Below are positions 26,312 to 36,049 of a stretch of 59,559 bases of DNA, piece after piece (positions within the stretch are counted from its first letter, which is position 1; the number at the start of each line of letters is the position of its first letter). Location of the stretch: assembly GCA_900315435.1 (NCBI GenBank), contig OMYY01000017.1, positions 1 through 59,559 on the forward strand. Direction: 5' to 3'. A program made the position numbers and the translations under genes. This DNA is from an uncultured Spirochaetaceae bacterium. Lineage in GTDB: Bacteria; Spirochaetota; Spirochaetia; Sphaerochaetales; Sphaerochaetaceae. The notes below the pieces were generated by a model. That model was not told where the DNA came from. It saw only the letters and a program-made list of their open reading frames with translations, and searched no databases.

Positions 26312-26337
26312 TGCACGATTTCAAAGATTGTCGTGCA
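26312..26337. promoter_or_regulatory. Perfect 7-bp inverted repeat between AraC and FAD2 genes (candidate operator)
   Basis: TGCACGA and TCGTGCA are exact complements with a 12-base spacer, midway in the divergent region. The placement suits a regulator acting on both directions. Confidence 0.45.
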
Positions 26338-26381
26338 TGAGATTCAATGCCCCTCCCGTACGCTTGGAGTACAAGACAGCT

Positions 26382-28229
26382 ATGCAGCAACAAATTTTGG
26401 AACGGACCTATGAGGTAATCGTGGTAGGTGGCGGGCTGGCGGGCATCTCCGCCGCAATCGCCAGCGCGCGTCACGGGGCAAGGACGGCCATCGTCCAGAA
26501 CCGGCCGATGTTCGGGGGCAACGCCTCGAGCGAAGTCCGCATGCATGTCGTGGGAGCTTCCTGCCACATGACGAAGGAAAACGTCAACGAGACCGGCATC
26601 ATCGAGGAGCTGCTGTTGGAGAACAAGTGGCGGAACCCACGCCACAGCTTCAGCGTCTGGGACTCGGTGCTCTGGGAGAAGGTCCATTTCCAGAAGAACC
26701 TGGACGCTTACCTGAACACGACGATGAGCGATGTGGAGGTGGAGGACGGCACCATCCGGGCCATCCGTTGCTATCAGATGACCACCGAAAAGCGTTTCCG
26801 GCTCGCTGCCAGGATTTTCGTGGATGCCACGGGACACGGGACCTTGGGCAAGGAGGCGGGAGCCGCCTTCCGCTACGGCAGCGAAGCCCGCTCGGAATTC
26901 CAGGAAAAGGATGCCCCGGAACAAGCAGACCGGTACACCATGGGGGACTCGATCCTCTTTCAGGCAGTGGACCGTGGCCGTCCTGTTTCCTATATCAAGC
27001 CTGCCTGGGCCTATACCTATACCGAACATGACCTCCGCTATCGTCCCCACCTTTCCCGCATCGAGGCAATCGATGACGCAGGCAGGGTAGTGGCCAAGGG
27101 AACCTCCAAGGCGCTCCCCAATTTCAGCGAGGTCGACTCCGGCTACTGGTGGATCGAGCTTGCCGCTCCCAATGGGGATATCATCCAGGACGCCGAGGAA
27201 ATCCGGGACGAGCTCTTCAAGAGCGTCTACGGGGTCTGGGACCATCTGAAGAACCAGGGGGACCATGGAGCGGCCAACTATGACCTGGACTGGGTAGGCG
27301 AGGTTCCCGGCATCCGGGAGAGCCGGCGTCTGGAGGGCCCCTATCTTCTGAACGAGAACGACGTGCTTGCCAACCGGGTGTTTCCCGACGCGGTCGCCTA
27401 TGGCGGCTGGCCGATGGACATGCACACACCCGGAGGACTGAAGGACTTGGACGAAGTGCCGAGCCACGTTTTGCACTTCGACGGTATCTTCACCATCCCC
27501 TACCGTTGCTACTACAGCCGCAACGTCGGCAACCTGATGATGTGCGGAAGGGATATCTCGGTGACCAAGATGGCCTTCGGCGCCATCCGCGTGATGGCGA
27601 CCTGCGCCATCGGCGGGCAGGCCGTCGGTACTGCCGCCGCCCTTGCCGTCCGTTACCGGGAGTCCCCCCGCGAGGTGGGAGAGACGCACATCCGCGAGCT
27701 TCAGCTCGAGCTGATGCGCGACGACGCCTGGATACCAGGCCTCGATACCACGGATCCGGAGGACCTGGCCCGGGACGCTTTCGTCACCGCGACCAGCGAG
27801 ACTCCTGGCTGTGCGGCGGCATCCGTCGTCGACGGCCACCTGCGGGAGGAAGGTGGACAATCCCATTGCTGGCAGTCCGGGCCGATTGGAAAGGGCCAGG
27901 CAATCACCCTGACGTTCCCCGTGCCTCGGAAGATCCATCAGGTCCGCATGGTCTTCGACCCGGACCTCAGTCAGGAAATCATGCCCAGCCTGACCGCATC
28001 GGTGCGCAGCAGGCAGCCCGAATGGCTGCCGCCCCAGCTGGTCCGATCCTATCGTCTTGAGGTACGCGGGAAAGGCAAGCTCCTCTTCACCCGGGAAGAA
28101 AAGGAGAACCACCAGCGCCTGGTGGTCGTCGAGCTGGACCAGATGCTTGTCTGTGATACCCTTGTCCTGACAGTGACCGGCACCTATGGAATGGATGCCG
28201 CCCGTCTGTATGAAATCATGGTATATTGA
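26382..28229 (+). CDS. FAD-dependent oxidoreductase (FAD_oxidored family), paralogue 2
   Basis: 615 aa from MQQQILERTYEV. FAD motif VIVVGGGLAG, then NRPMFGGNASSEVRMHVVG and FVDATGHGTLG. It shares long near-identical blocks with the enzyme at 17.2 kb (SARHGA, YWWIEL, YGVWDH, DHGAANY, FPDAVAYGGWP, IPYRCY) and the same C-terminal beta-sandwich (FVTATSETPGCAAASVVDG). No signal peptide. Longer in-frame starts exist upstream, but they would run through the operator region. The ribulokinase gene begins four bases after its stop, so oxidoreductase and sugar kinase are co-expressed, likely under the PocR-AraC protein. Reaction unknown. Confidence 0.88.
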   Translation: MQQQILERTYEVIVVGGGLAGISAAIASARHGARTAIVQNRPMFGGNASSEVRMHVVGASCHMTKENVNETGIIEELLLENKWRNPRHSFSVWDSVLWEKVHFQKNLDAYLNTTMSDVEVEDGTIRAIRCYQMTTEKRFRLAARIFVDATGHGTLGKEAGAAFRYGSEARSEFQEKDAPEQADRYTMGDSILFQAVDRGRPVSYIKPAWAYTYTEHDLRYRPHLSRIEAIDDAGRVVAKGTSKALPNFSEVDSGYWWIELAAPNGDIIQDAEEIRDELFKSVYGVWDHLKNQGDHGAANYDLDWVGEVPGIRESRRLEGPYLLNENDVLANRVFPDAVAYGGWPMDMHTPGGLKDLDEVPSHVLHFDGIFTIPYRCYYSRNVGNLMMCGRDISVTKMAFGAIRVMATCAIGGQAVGTAAALAVRYRESPREVGETHIRELQLELMRDDAWIPGLDTTDPEDLARDAFVTATSETPGCAAASVVDGHLREEGGQSHCWQSGPIGKGQAITLTFPVPRKIHQVRMVFDPDLSQEIMPSLTASVRSRQPEWLPPQLVRSYRLEVRGKGKLLFTREEKENHQRLVVVELDQMLVCDTLVLTVTGTYGMDAARLYEIMVY

Positions 28230-28233
28230 GGTA

Positions 28234-29901
28234 ATGCGGGATACACAGATGCAAGCGGTAATCGGGATTGATTTCGGGACGGCAAGCGGCCGGGCGGTGG
28301 TCTTTGACGCGCTCACCGGAAGGGAGCTCGGACAGGCGGTCTGTCCCTATCCTTCCGGAGTCGAGGGGGTGCTTCCCTTCCCCGAGGAACCCCAGGCGGT
28401 CCGCCATGACCCGCGCGACTACCTCTTCGCGTTGGAACGTGCGGTCACCGGAGCCCTCGACGCGGCCGAAGCGGGAAATCCCTCCTTCCGGCGCTCGGAG
28501 GTAAGGGCCATCGGAGTCGACTCGACCGGATCCTCGATGATTCCCTTGAAGGCCGATGGTTCCCTGCTTGCCGACGACCCTGCCTTTGATGGCAACCCAA
28601 ACGCGATGCTCTGGCTGTGGAAAGACCACAGCGCGGCTGGGGAGGCCGAGGAGATGACCCGACGGTGCGCGGAGGAGGGGAACCGGTTTCTCCGCACCAC
28701 CGGAGGGCGGTGCCCGGTGGAGATGCCGTGGCCCCGTCTGCTCAGGCTGGCGCGCCGGGACCGCAGGACCTTTGACGCCGCCTATACCTGGGTGGAGCTG
28801 GATGACTGGATTCCCTTTGTCCTCTCAGGTGGGGGAAGGGCGGCGTCTATCGCCCGCAACAAGGGCGGACTCGCCTGCAAGTGGATGTACCGGGAAGACC
28901 TGGGCGGTTTCCCTTCCGACGCCTTTTTCGCTTCACTGGACCAGGCCTTGGTACGGATTGCCCACACCTTCGACCCCTCGCGGATGCTTCGTGTCGACGA
29001 GACGGCTGGCTGCCTTTGCGCCGAATGGGCCAAACGGACTGGTCTTGCTTCCGGCATCCCCATCGCTCCCGGCATGTTTGACGGCCACGCGGGAGGGCTT
29101 GGGGCGGGAATTCGTCCCGGAGTCTTGGTGGAGACCATCGGGACCAGCGCGGTCGACCTGGTCCTCGTCCCCGGCAGCGATCCGGTCCCCGAGATTCCCG
29201 GCATGTTCGGTGTCGCCCGTGACGCCATCATGCCCGGTGCCTATCTGGTCGAGGCGGGGCGGAGCGCCGTCGGCGACCTGCTTGGCTGGTATGTCCACGA
29301 TATCGCTCCCAAAGGACTTTCTTTCGCGGAACTGGGGGAGCAGGCCGCAAGACTGAAGCCGGGACAGAGCGGCTTGCTTGCCTTGGACTGGATGAATGGG
29401 AACCGCTCCGTCTTCAACGATGCCTCGCTCAGTGGGTTGGTCCTGGGGTTGACGTTGCGTACCAAGCCGGAAGAAATCTACCGTGCCTTGGTCGAATCGA
29501 CCGCATTCGGGGCCCGGATGATCCTGGAGCAGCTCGAGTCCAACGGGCATCCTGTCTCTTCCGTCATCGCCTGCGGCGGCATTCCCCGGAAAAACCAGCT
29601 CTTGGTCGACATCTATGCCAACGTGCTGGACCGTGAGGTCAGCATTTCCCGGAGCACCCAGACCTGCGCGTTGGGCGCGGCAGTGGCCGCCAGCGTGGTT
29701 GGAGGGATATGGCCTTCATTCCCCGAGGCGGTAAGCCATATGACCGGGGTGCTGGAGGAATCCTGCCGGCCGCGCCAGGCCGATGTGGATACCTACAACC
29801 GGCTCTTCTCCCGTTATCGGGACCTGTCCCTCGTTTTCGCCGAAGGAAAGCCGGCCAACCTGGGGGGCTTGATGGCCGAGCTGCGCGGGCTAGGCAAATA
29901 A
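28234..29901 (+). CDS. araB: Ribulokinase-like FGGY carbohydrate kinase
   Basis: 555 aa, the length of AraB-type ribulokinases, which phosphorylate L- or D-ribulose with ATP. N-terminal phosphate-binding motif GIDFGTASGRAVV, then GVDSTGSSM, GMFDGHAGGLGAG, and the C-terminal ACGGIPRKNQLLVDIYANVLDREV are AraB-like. The start has TGAGGTA just upstream, created by the stop region of FAD2. With the isomerase and epimerase at 8.9-11 kb it could complete an L-arabinose-type pathway, though it is not in their operon. Another ketose or a product of the flavoenzyme remains possible. Confidence 0.85.
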   Translation: MRDTQMQAVIGIDFGTASGRAVVFDALTGRELGQAVCPYPSGVEGVLPFPEEPQAVRHDPRDYLFALERAVTGALDAAEAGNPSFRRSEVRAIGVDSTGSSMIPLKADGSLLADDPAFDGNPNAMLWLWKDHSAAGEAEEMTRRCAEEGNRFLRTTGGRCPVEMPWPRLLRLARRDRRTFDAAYTWVELDDWIPFVLSGGGRAASIARNKGGLACKWMYREDLGGFPSDAFFASLDQALVRIAHTFDPSRMLRVDETAGCLCAEWAKRTGLASGIPIAPGMFDGHAGGLGAGIRPGVLVETIGTSAVDLVLVPGSDPVPEIPGMFGVARDAIMPGAYLVEAGRSAVGDLLGWYVHDIAPKGLSFAELGEQAARLKPGQSGLLALDWMNGNRSVFNDASLSGLVLGLTLRTKPEEIYRALVESTAFGARMILEQLESNGHPVSSVIACGGIPRKNQLLVDIYANVLDREVSISRSTQTCALGAAVAASVVGGIWPSFPEAVSHMTGVLEESCRPRQADVDTYNRLFSRYRDLSLVFAEGKPANLGGLMAELRGLGK

Positions 29902-30026
29902 CCAGACCTTGGGACATGGCTACGGAAATGTCCAATGGCCTTCCGGGCAGCCCCCTTTTGTCGGGAGAGGGGATGACGTGCCGCAATTAATTGAGGAAAA
30001 CCTCAAAAAAGTGCTGATTGTCAATA

Positions 30027-30056
30027 TCGACAGCAAAAGCATACGTCTGGTAATGT
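30027..30056 (+). promoter_or_regulatory. Predicted promoter of the cyclic-di-GMP gene cluster
   Basis: TCGACA and TAATGT are separated by 18 bases. The -10 lies only four bases before the ATG at 30061, which has no Shine-Dalgarno site, so transcription would begin near the start codon. Confidence 0.4.
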
Positions 30057-30060
30057 ATGT

Positions 30061-33000
30061 ATGGTGAAAGAACGCTCTCATGGACATATCAGGAAATTAC
30101 CGCTCGACAGGGAAAAACTGCATTGGTACTATGACAGGCTGACCATCGGATTGTGCATCGTACAGGCCAATGATGAGGAAACCATCCTCTTTGCAAACAG
30201 GGAAGCCTGCCTGCTGTATGATTGCGCGACCGAGGCGGAATTCTTTTCCCTGACCGGCGGCACGTTCCGCGGGATGACCAGCGAGGACAGTGTCAGCCTA
30301 GCCAACGTGGTTGGGAGCGGGGGAAACCAGTTTACGCTCCATTTCCAGTACCTGACCGCCTCCCGCCATCTGCACGACGCCGACAGTATCATCACTTTGG
30401 ACGAGATTGATGGGCGGAAGGTCTTTTTCCTGCACTTGGTCAGCCAGCAGATGGAACTGGCGAACAGCATCTCGGACGAGCTCACCGGATTTCTCGGCGG
30501 GAAAGATTTCTTCACTGCGTCCATAGACATGTCCAAGACTACCAGGAACAACGGCAATTTCCCGGACTACTGCCCTGTCTGCTTCAACATCGCCAATTTC
30601 CGTGGCTTCAACCGGGAAAACGGCATAGATGCAGGCAACCGGCTCCTCTCCTACATCGCTCAGACATTGAGGAAGACATTCTCGAAAGGGTTGTTCGGCC
30701 ACACCAATGCGGATACTTTCCTTGCCATTCTGCCCCGCGACGGGCTGGGGGAAAAGGTCGAGGAGGCCTGCGCTTTGGTGAACCGCTATATCGGGTCCAA
30801 GAGCTCCGCACTGAAGGCCGGCGTGGTCATGTTCGACCATGACGTATCTGAGGAGGTGGTCCGGCATTCGTTCGATATGGCGAAGATCGCCTGCAACGCT
30901 GCCAAGGACGACAGGGAGCACTCCTATGTGGTTTTCTCCAAAGAGATGGAGGATCGTCTGGAGAAACGGCAGTATATCCTCGAGCACTTCGACCTTGCCC
31001 TGAAGGAAGGTTACATCAAGTTGTACTACCAGCCCGTCGTGCGGACTCTTTCGGGCAAAGTGTGTTCGTTCGAGGCGCTGGCGAGGTGGGAGGATCCCGA
31101 GCGCGGCATGATCATGCCCGGTGTCTTCGTCCCGGTCCTGGAGAACTCCAGACGTATCGGCCGTCTGGACGCCTACATGATCGACCATGTCGTGCAGTCC
31201 CTCCATGAGCGGCTGAAAAGCGGCCTGCACCTGGTTCCCGTTTCCCTCAATCTCTCCCAGCTGGATTTCGACCTGATCGACCCGCTGAAGTGTCTTGAGG
31301 AAGCCGTGGCGAAATACCAGGTTCCCCGGAAATACATCCATGTCGAGGTCACGGAGAGCGGACTTGCGGAGAACCGCGGCCAGATGGCCCGCACCATCAA
31401 GGCGATCCACGATGCCGGATACGAGGTCTGGCTCGACGATTTCGGCGCGGAGTATTCCTCGTTGAACGTCCTCCATTCCTATTGTTTCGACCTCATCAAG
31501 CTGGACATGGGTTTCTTCCAGAACTTCGACGCGAAGAGCCGCGACATCATCACCGGCATCGTGTTGATGGCAAAGCGCATGGGCCTGCATGTCCTTGCGG
31601 AGGGCGTGGAGACCGAAGAGCAGCTGGCCTTCCTCAAGGAAATCGGTTGCGAGCGGATCCAAGGCTATTATTACGGCAAACCCATGCCGATAGCCAGCGC
31701 GCGTTCCGAGCTGGGCAGGAAGCACATCCTGCTGGAAAGCGACCTCGAGCGCTCCGTGTACGGGGCTGCAGGTCTGGTGGACATCGTCTCCCAGACCCCG
31801 ATCGGGCTGTGCCTGCGGGAGAACGGGACGAGTCGGATGCTTTGCGTGAACCAGGCATTCCTGACCGAGCTCAAGACGGTCGGCATCCAGAGTCTGGAGG
31901 AGTACAACAAGGTGCTCTCCGTAAGGAATATCCTGCTTTCACGCAAGTTGGGCTATTTCATGGACCAGGTGTTCGCAGGCACCACGGGCACCACGACTTT
32001 CGTGGATAACGGCCAGTACCTGCGCATGAACGTGACCAAACTCAGTGGCGTGCAGGATTTCTGGATTGGCAAGGTGAACCTGACCAACATCAGCTTCGAC
32101 CAAGAGGCCACGAAGAACCGGCGCTTCGACGCCATGTTCCGGAACGTGGTCCAGTTCTTTGACGGGGTCTATTTCCTGGACTTGCAAAAGGATGAGATCG
32201 AGGTCGTCGAATGCGTCCATCCGAAGGTCCGTCCCGGTTTTGTCTTCCACGGCATATCCTCCTCGTTCGCCGCATACACGAGCGAGCTGGTGCACATGGA
32301 CGACCGGAAACGGTTCCTTTCCTTCATCGACGTGGAGCAGCTCTACCGTGTGGCTGATGCTTCCGAGCGTGGCTATGCACAGGACCTGTTCCGGATTCGT
32401 CGGGAAGACGGCACCTACCGCTGGACGACGTTCCTTGCGCTCATCCTTCCACGGGGGAACGAGAAAGGCATCCTTTTGTGCGAGCGGCAGGACATCTGGG
32501 AGACCTACCCACAGCGAAAGTCGCTGCTCCCGGTCTTCGCCGCATCCCTTTCTTCCGGTTCGGAATCTCTGGATATCCAGTCGCCGACATGGGAGCGCTC
32601 CCTCCTGTACGCGTTCCTCCGGTTCTCCGGCATTCCCGCCTTTTGGAAAGACCGCTCGCTCCGCTTCCTGGGTGCCAATGAGAAACTGCTTGCCGAGATA
32701 GGGAAGAACCGTGACGAGGTGCTGGGAAAGACCGCCAAGGAACTTGGCATCTATATCGACGCCGACTCCTTCCGCAGCCGGGAGGAACGCATCCTCCGTC
32801 ATGGGGAGACGCTGCATGATACCCGCATGATCCTGGTGGACGGGGTAGGGCGGCAGCTGACGGTCACGGAGTTTCCTTGGTATCTTGGAAACGAGATTGC
32901 GGGCACTGCAGGGTTCCTCAACGTGGGAAGGGCACATCCGGAAGAGTCCTTCATCACCGACCCGGAGACCGGCCTGCTTGACATGTATGGAATCCTGATT

Positions 33001-34788
33001 GCCGCAAGCGCCTACGACGAGGCATACCGCAAGAGCGGAACGGGCTATTGTGGCGTCTATCTGACGTTGAAGGACTACGGGCACCTGTGCAGGACCTTCG
33101 GTAGCGGCTTCACCCAGGCGGTGACGAAGATTGCCGCCGAGGAATTGAAACGGGATGGCATTCCGCTGGGCGCCTCGGCTTCCCGTCTCACGGGTTGCGA
33201 CTTCCTCCTTTTGAGCAAGGAGCCGGACAGTGGATTGCTTGTGCAGCTTGCGCGGAAGGTCCGGAATCGTATCCAAGGCATCCCGGAGATTGGCGGAATC
33301 GCCTGCCACTTGGAGATGGCCTGCTCCCTCGCCTTCGGTGCGGAGGCACAGGGTTTCTTCGACCTGCTGGATTTGCTGTACAAGCGCGCCAGGCATCCCG
33401 AGGACAATGGAATGGAGCGCCTGAACTCCCTTTGGCAAATGGTGGGGCTGTCGACCGAAATTCTGAATTCCCTATCAGACCGGGTCGCGCTGATTGATCC
33501 AGAGACCAACGAGATCCTGTTCCTCAACAGGGCCATGCGCAAGGACCTGAACCTTGCCGAGGACAGCGATTGTGCAGGGAAGAAGTGCTACGAGATTTTG
33601 GAGTGCAGCGACACTCCCTGCAGATTCTGTCCCAACAGCACCCTTTCCGCGTCGACGTTCTCCATCTACCAGCAGAAATGCAAGGGAAGCGGCCAGGAAT
33701 ACCTCGTCAAGGGCGTTCTGGTCCCTTGGAAGGGAAGGATTGTGCGCCTCTCCATAGGGCATGCCACAGGAAATCAGGAACATGGCACTTCCTCGCAGAG
33801 TCTGCTCGACTACGAGATGTGGGCGAATGACGCCATCACCGAGGGCATGGCGGAAAAGGATCCCTCCCACGGCATCCAGAAGGCCATGGAACATCTTGCC
33901 TTCAGCATGCAGGCAGACCGGTTCCTGCTGTTCGAGGAACGGCCGGAGCAGACGGTGCGCTGCACGTACGAGTGGTGTCGGAAGGGGCGTCTGCCCGTCA
34001 AGGAGGAGATGCAGGGCTTGCTCCGCAAGAACCTGGAACCTTTGTACCGGATTTTCACCCAGAAAAAGGTCGCGATGATTCCCGACTACGAGGAGTTCTT
34101 GAAGCGAAACCCGGACTTCGTCCTCCCGATCGATGGGGTGCGGAACATCATCTCCGGACACTTGGCGGTCTCCGGCACCTCGCTCGGCTTCACCATGGTC
34201 CTGAACGCCTCTGACGAGAATTTCCGTCCTGCGGGGTACATGCTCGCCACACTGACGGACTTCTTCGCCGCGCTGCTGCGCAACCGCAACAGCCTGAACG
34301 AGGCCCTCCAGCGAAGCCTGCACGACCCCATGACCGGCGTGCTGAACCGGGGTGGTCTCGCGCAATACCTCCGGGAGCGGACCTTTGTGGGTACGGTGGC
34401 CCTGATTTCCGGTGACATCAACGGACTGAAGCACATGAACGACACCCAGGGCCACGAGGCGGGCGACCACCTGATCTGCTCCATCAGCAAGATTCTGGTG
34501 CACCTGACGGATGCAGACCATGTGGTGCGCATGGGAGGAGACGAGTTTCTGGTCATCGGAGAGGGCATGGACGACGCCGGTGCCCGGAACCTGATCGACC
34601 AGATCAAGGTCTCCTGCTTGGCGCAGGGCCTCAGCCTTGCCTTGGGATACACGATCCATACGGGAAAGATTGCCGATATCGACGCGGTCCTCAGGAAGGC
34701 GGACGAAGCCATGTATGAGGACAAGTCCCTGCAACGGGAAGGCCTGCAAGGTTCCGTTACGGCCGGGCAACCCGACAAAACCACCTGA
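30061..34788 (+). CDS. Very large multidomain EAL/GGDEF signalling protein
   Basis: 1575 aa, no transmembrane helix seen, so a cytoplasmic cyclic-di-GMP enzyme. In order: PAS-like domain (about 20-150); GGDEF-like domain with GGDEF replaced by NADTF (about 165-305); EAL domain (about 315-560) with intact FEALARW, VEVTESG, WLDDFGAEYSS, KLDMGF and EGVETEE, predicted to hydrolyse c-di-GMP; two or three PAS-like regions; a second GGDEF-like domain without the motif (about 970-1110); a PAS domain with a Cys cluster (KKCYEILECSDTPCRFCPN, about 1175-1195); a GAF-like region; and a C-terminal GGDEF with VRMGGDEFL (about 1491), predicted active. It therefore combines synthesis and breakdown modules. 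First gene of a three-gene c-di-GMP group. Confidence 0.9.
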   Translation: MVKERSHGHIRKLPLDREKLHWYYDRLTIGLCIVQANDEETILFANREACLLYDCATEAEFFSLTGGTFRGMTSEDSVSLANVVGSGGNQFTLHFQYLTASRHLHDADSIITLDEIDGRKVFFLHLVSQQMELANSISDELTGFLGGKDFFTASIDMSKTTRNNGNFPDYCPVCFNIANFRGFNRENGIDAGNRLLSYIAQTLRKTFSKGLFGHTNADTFLAILPRDGLGEKVEEACALVNRYIGSKSSALKAGVVMFDHDVSEEVVRHSFDMAKIACNAAKDDREHSYVVFSKEMEDRLEKRQYILEHFDLALKEGYIKLYYQPVVRTLSGKVCSFEALARWEDPERGMIMPGVFVPVLENSRRIGRLDAYMIDHVVQSLHERLKSGLHLVPVSLNLSQLDFDLIDPLKCLEEAVAKYQVPRKYIHVEVTESGLAENRGQMARTIKAIHDAGYEVWLDDFGAEYSSLNVLHSYCFDLIKLDMGFFQNFDAKSRDIITGIVLMAKRMGLHVLAEGVETEEQLAFLKEIGCERIQGYYYGKPMPIASARSELGRKHILLESDLERSVYGAAGLVDIVSQTPIGLCLRENGTSRMLCVNQAFLTELKTVGIQSLEEYNKVLSVRNILLSRKLGYFMDQVFAGTTGTTTFVDNGQYLRMNVTKLSGVQDFWIGKVNLTNISFDQEATKNRRFDAMFRNVVQFFDGVYFLDLQKDEIEVVECVHPKVRPGFVFHGISSSFAAYTSELVHMDDRKRFLSFIDVEQLYRVADASERGYAQDLFRIRREDGTYRWTTFLALILPRGNEKGILLCERQDIWETYPQRKSLLPVFAASLSSGSESLDIQSPTWERSLLYAFLRFSGIPAFWKDRSLRFLGANEKLLAEIGKNRDEVLGKTAKELGIYIDADSFRSREERILRHGETLHDTRMILVDGVGRQLTVTEFPWYLGNEIAGTAGFLNVGRAHPEESFITDPETGLLDMYGILIAASAYDEAYRKSGTGYCGVYLTLKDYGHLCRTFGSGFTQAVTKIAAEELKRDGIPLGASASRLTGCDFLLLSKEPDSGLLVQLARKVRNRIQGIPEIGGIACHLEMACSLAFGAEAQGFFDLLDLLYKRARHPEDNGMERLNSLWQMVGLSTEILNSLSDRVALIDPETNEILFLNRAMRKDLNLAEDSDCAGKKCYEILECSDTPCRFCPNSTLSASTFSIYQQKCKGSGQEYLVKGVLVPWKGRIVRLSIGHATGNQEHGTSSQSLLDYEMWANDAITEGMAEKDPSHGIQKAMEHLAFSMQADRFLLFEERPEQTVRCTYEWCRKGRLPVKEEMQGLLRKNLEPLYRIFTQKKVAMIPDYEEFLKRNPDFVLPIDGVRNIISGHLAVSGTSLGFTMVLNASDENFRPAGYMLATLTDFFAALLRNRNSLNEALQRSLHDPMTGVLNRGGLAQYLRERTFVGTVALISGDINGLKHMNDTQGHEAGDHLICSISKILVHLTDADHVVRMGGDEFLVIGEGMDDAGARNLIDQIKVSCLAQGLSLALGYTIHTGKIADIDAVLRKADEAMYEDKSLQREGLQGSVTAGQPDKTT

Positions 34789-34858
34789 GAATGTCCGTAG
34801 GTGGTGGAATGATTTTGCCAAACGCAATAAGATAGGCACAAATCCGGGAAGAAGGTAT

Positions 34859-36049
34859 ATGTTCGGGGAAAAAGGGAGTCTTGAAGCATGGAGGTATTTC
34901 GGGTATGACCGGAAGACTTTCCGCTCCTGCTTGTCCCAGATCCGCAAGGTGAACAAGAGGACCTCGCGGATCGTCAACCAGATCCTGTTCCTGATGATGG
35001 GCATGTTCTGCATCCTTTCCCTGCTGGGACTGGTCAGACGGACCTTCGCTCCTTTCTATGGTGTTTGCCTTGCCTATGCCGGCGTTACGGAAATCATCTT
35101 CTTTTGTCCTGTTTCTCGTCCCGACAGGGCATCCCTTCTGGACATATACCTTTCCATGTGCGGCTTGTTCGCGTTCGGCATCGCAGCCTCGGTTGCCGAC
35201 CCTTCCACCGTCGCGACTTCGTTCCTGGTCATGCAGACGCTCGTCGCGCTGTTCCTTCTGGACGAGATGGACCGGGTTTTGTCGCTGGAACTGGCGGCCA
35301 TGGCCGTGTTCGACCTGACCGCCCTGGCCTGGAAGCCGCTTGCCATCGCATGGGCGGACATCCTCAACGCCTTGGTCTATTTCGTCGTCTCCACCATGTT
35401 GTGCTCCTACATGCAGCGGGGAAAGATCGCCCAGTTCCTGGCCAACAGCCATTTCCACCGGATGGCGAGGGTGGACGGCCTTTCCGGTCTGCTGAACCGC
35501 CAGACCTTTTTCGAGGCATCCCGGAAGGTGTTGGAGACCCCGGGGGCGGATGCCCCGGTATTTGCCGTCCTGGACATCGACCATTTCAAACGGATCAACG
35601 ACGCGAGCGGGCACCAGAAGGGAGATGACGTCATCCATGCGGTCGGGTACGGGATGATGCGGGCATTGCTTTCGAGCGCCGACCCGCTCCCAGAGTCGTT
35701 GCTCGGGACGTTCTTTTCGTCCGCAAGCCCTTTTCTTGACATCGAGGGATTCTACGACGAAGGGGGCATGGACTGGAACAACGCGCAGGCGCTGGCAGGA
35801 AGGCTTGGAGGTGACGAATTCGCTCTCCTGGTCGGAGGGGTGGATCCGATGGCGCGGGTGCGGAAGGTGGCCGATGCGGTTGCCGGTACTTCCGCCATGC
35901 TGGGGGTGGACGTCTCCTGTTCGGTTGGTTGCTGCACCGTCACGGGAAAGGACCTGCACAAGGCGTATGGCGAGGCGGATTCCGCTTTGTACCAGGCGAA
36001 GGAGCGGGGACGGGCCCAAATCTGCGTTTTCCAGGGAGGTGACCGATGA
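34859..36049 (+). CDS. Membrane diguanylate cyclase with interrupted GGDEF domain
   Basis: 396 aa. About six transmembrane helices (residues 40-190) are followed by a GGDEF domain: RVDGLSGLLNRQTF, LDIDHFKRIND, and RLGGDEFALL (about 315). Between the HQKGDDVIH helix and the GGDEF loop is an extra segment of about 35 residues (around ADPLPESLLGTFFSS). The segment keeps the frame and all motifs, so the cyclase is probably active. The start follows AAGAAGG. The last four bases overlap the start of the next gene, so the two are coupled. Confidence 0.9.
   Translation: MFGEKGSLEAWRYFGYDRKTFRSCLSQIRKVNKRTSRIVNQILFLMMGMFCILSLLGLVRRTFAPFYGVCLAYAGVTEIIFFCPVSRPDRASLLDIYLSMCGLFAFGIAASVADPSTVATSFLVMQTLVALFLLDEMDRVLSLELAAMAVFDLTALAWKPLAIAWADILNALVYFVVSTMLCSYMQRGKIAQFLANSHFHRMARVDGLSGLLNRQTFFEASRKVLETPGADAPVFAVLDIDHFKRINDASGHQKGDDVIHAVGYGMMRALLSSADPLPESLLGTFFSSASPFLDIEGFYDEGGMDWNNAQALAGRLGGDEFALLVGGVDPMARVRKVADAVAGTSAMLGVDVSCSVGCCTVTGKDLHKAYGEADSALYQAKERGRAQICVFQGGDR

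Noticed and set aside
29905-29940. Hairpin GGACAT...ATGTCC after the ribulokinase gene
   Set aside because: Six pairs with no T-tract; too weak to call a terminator.
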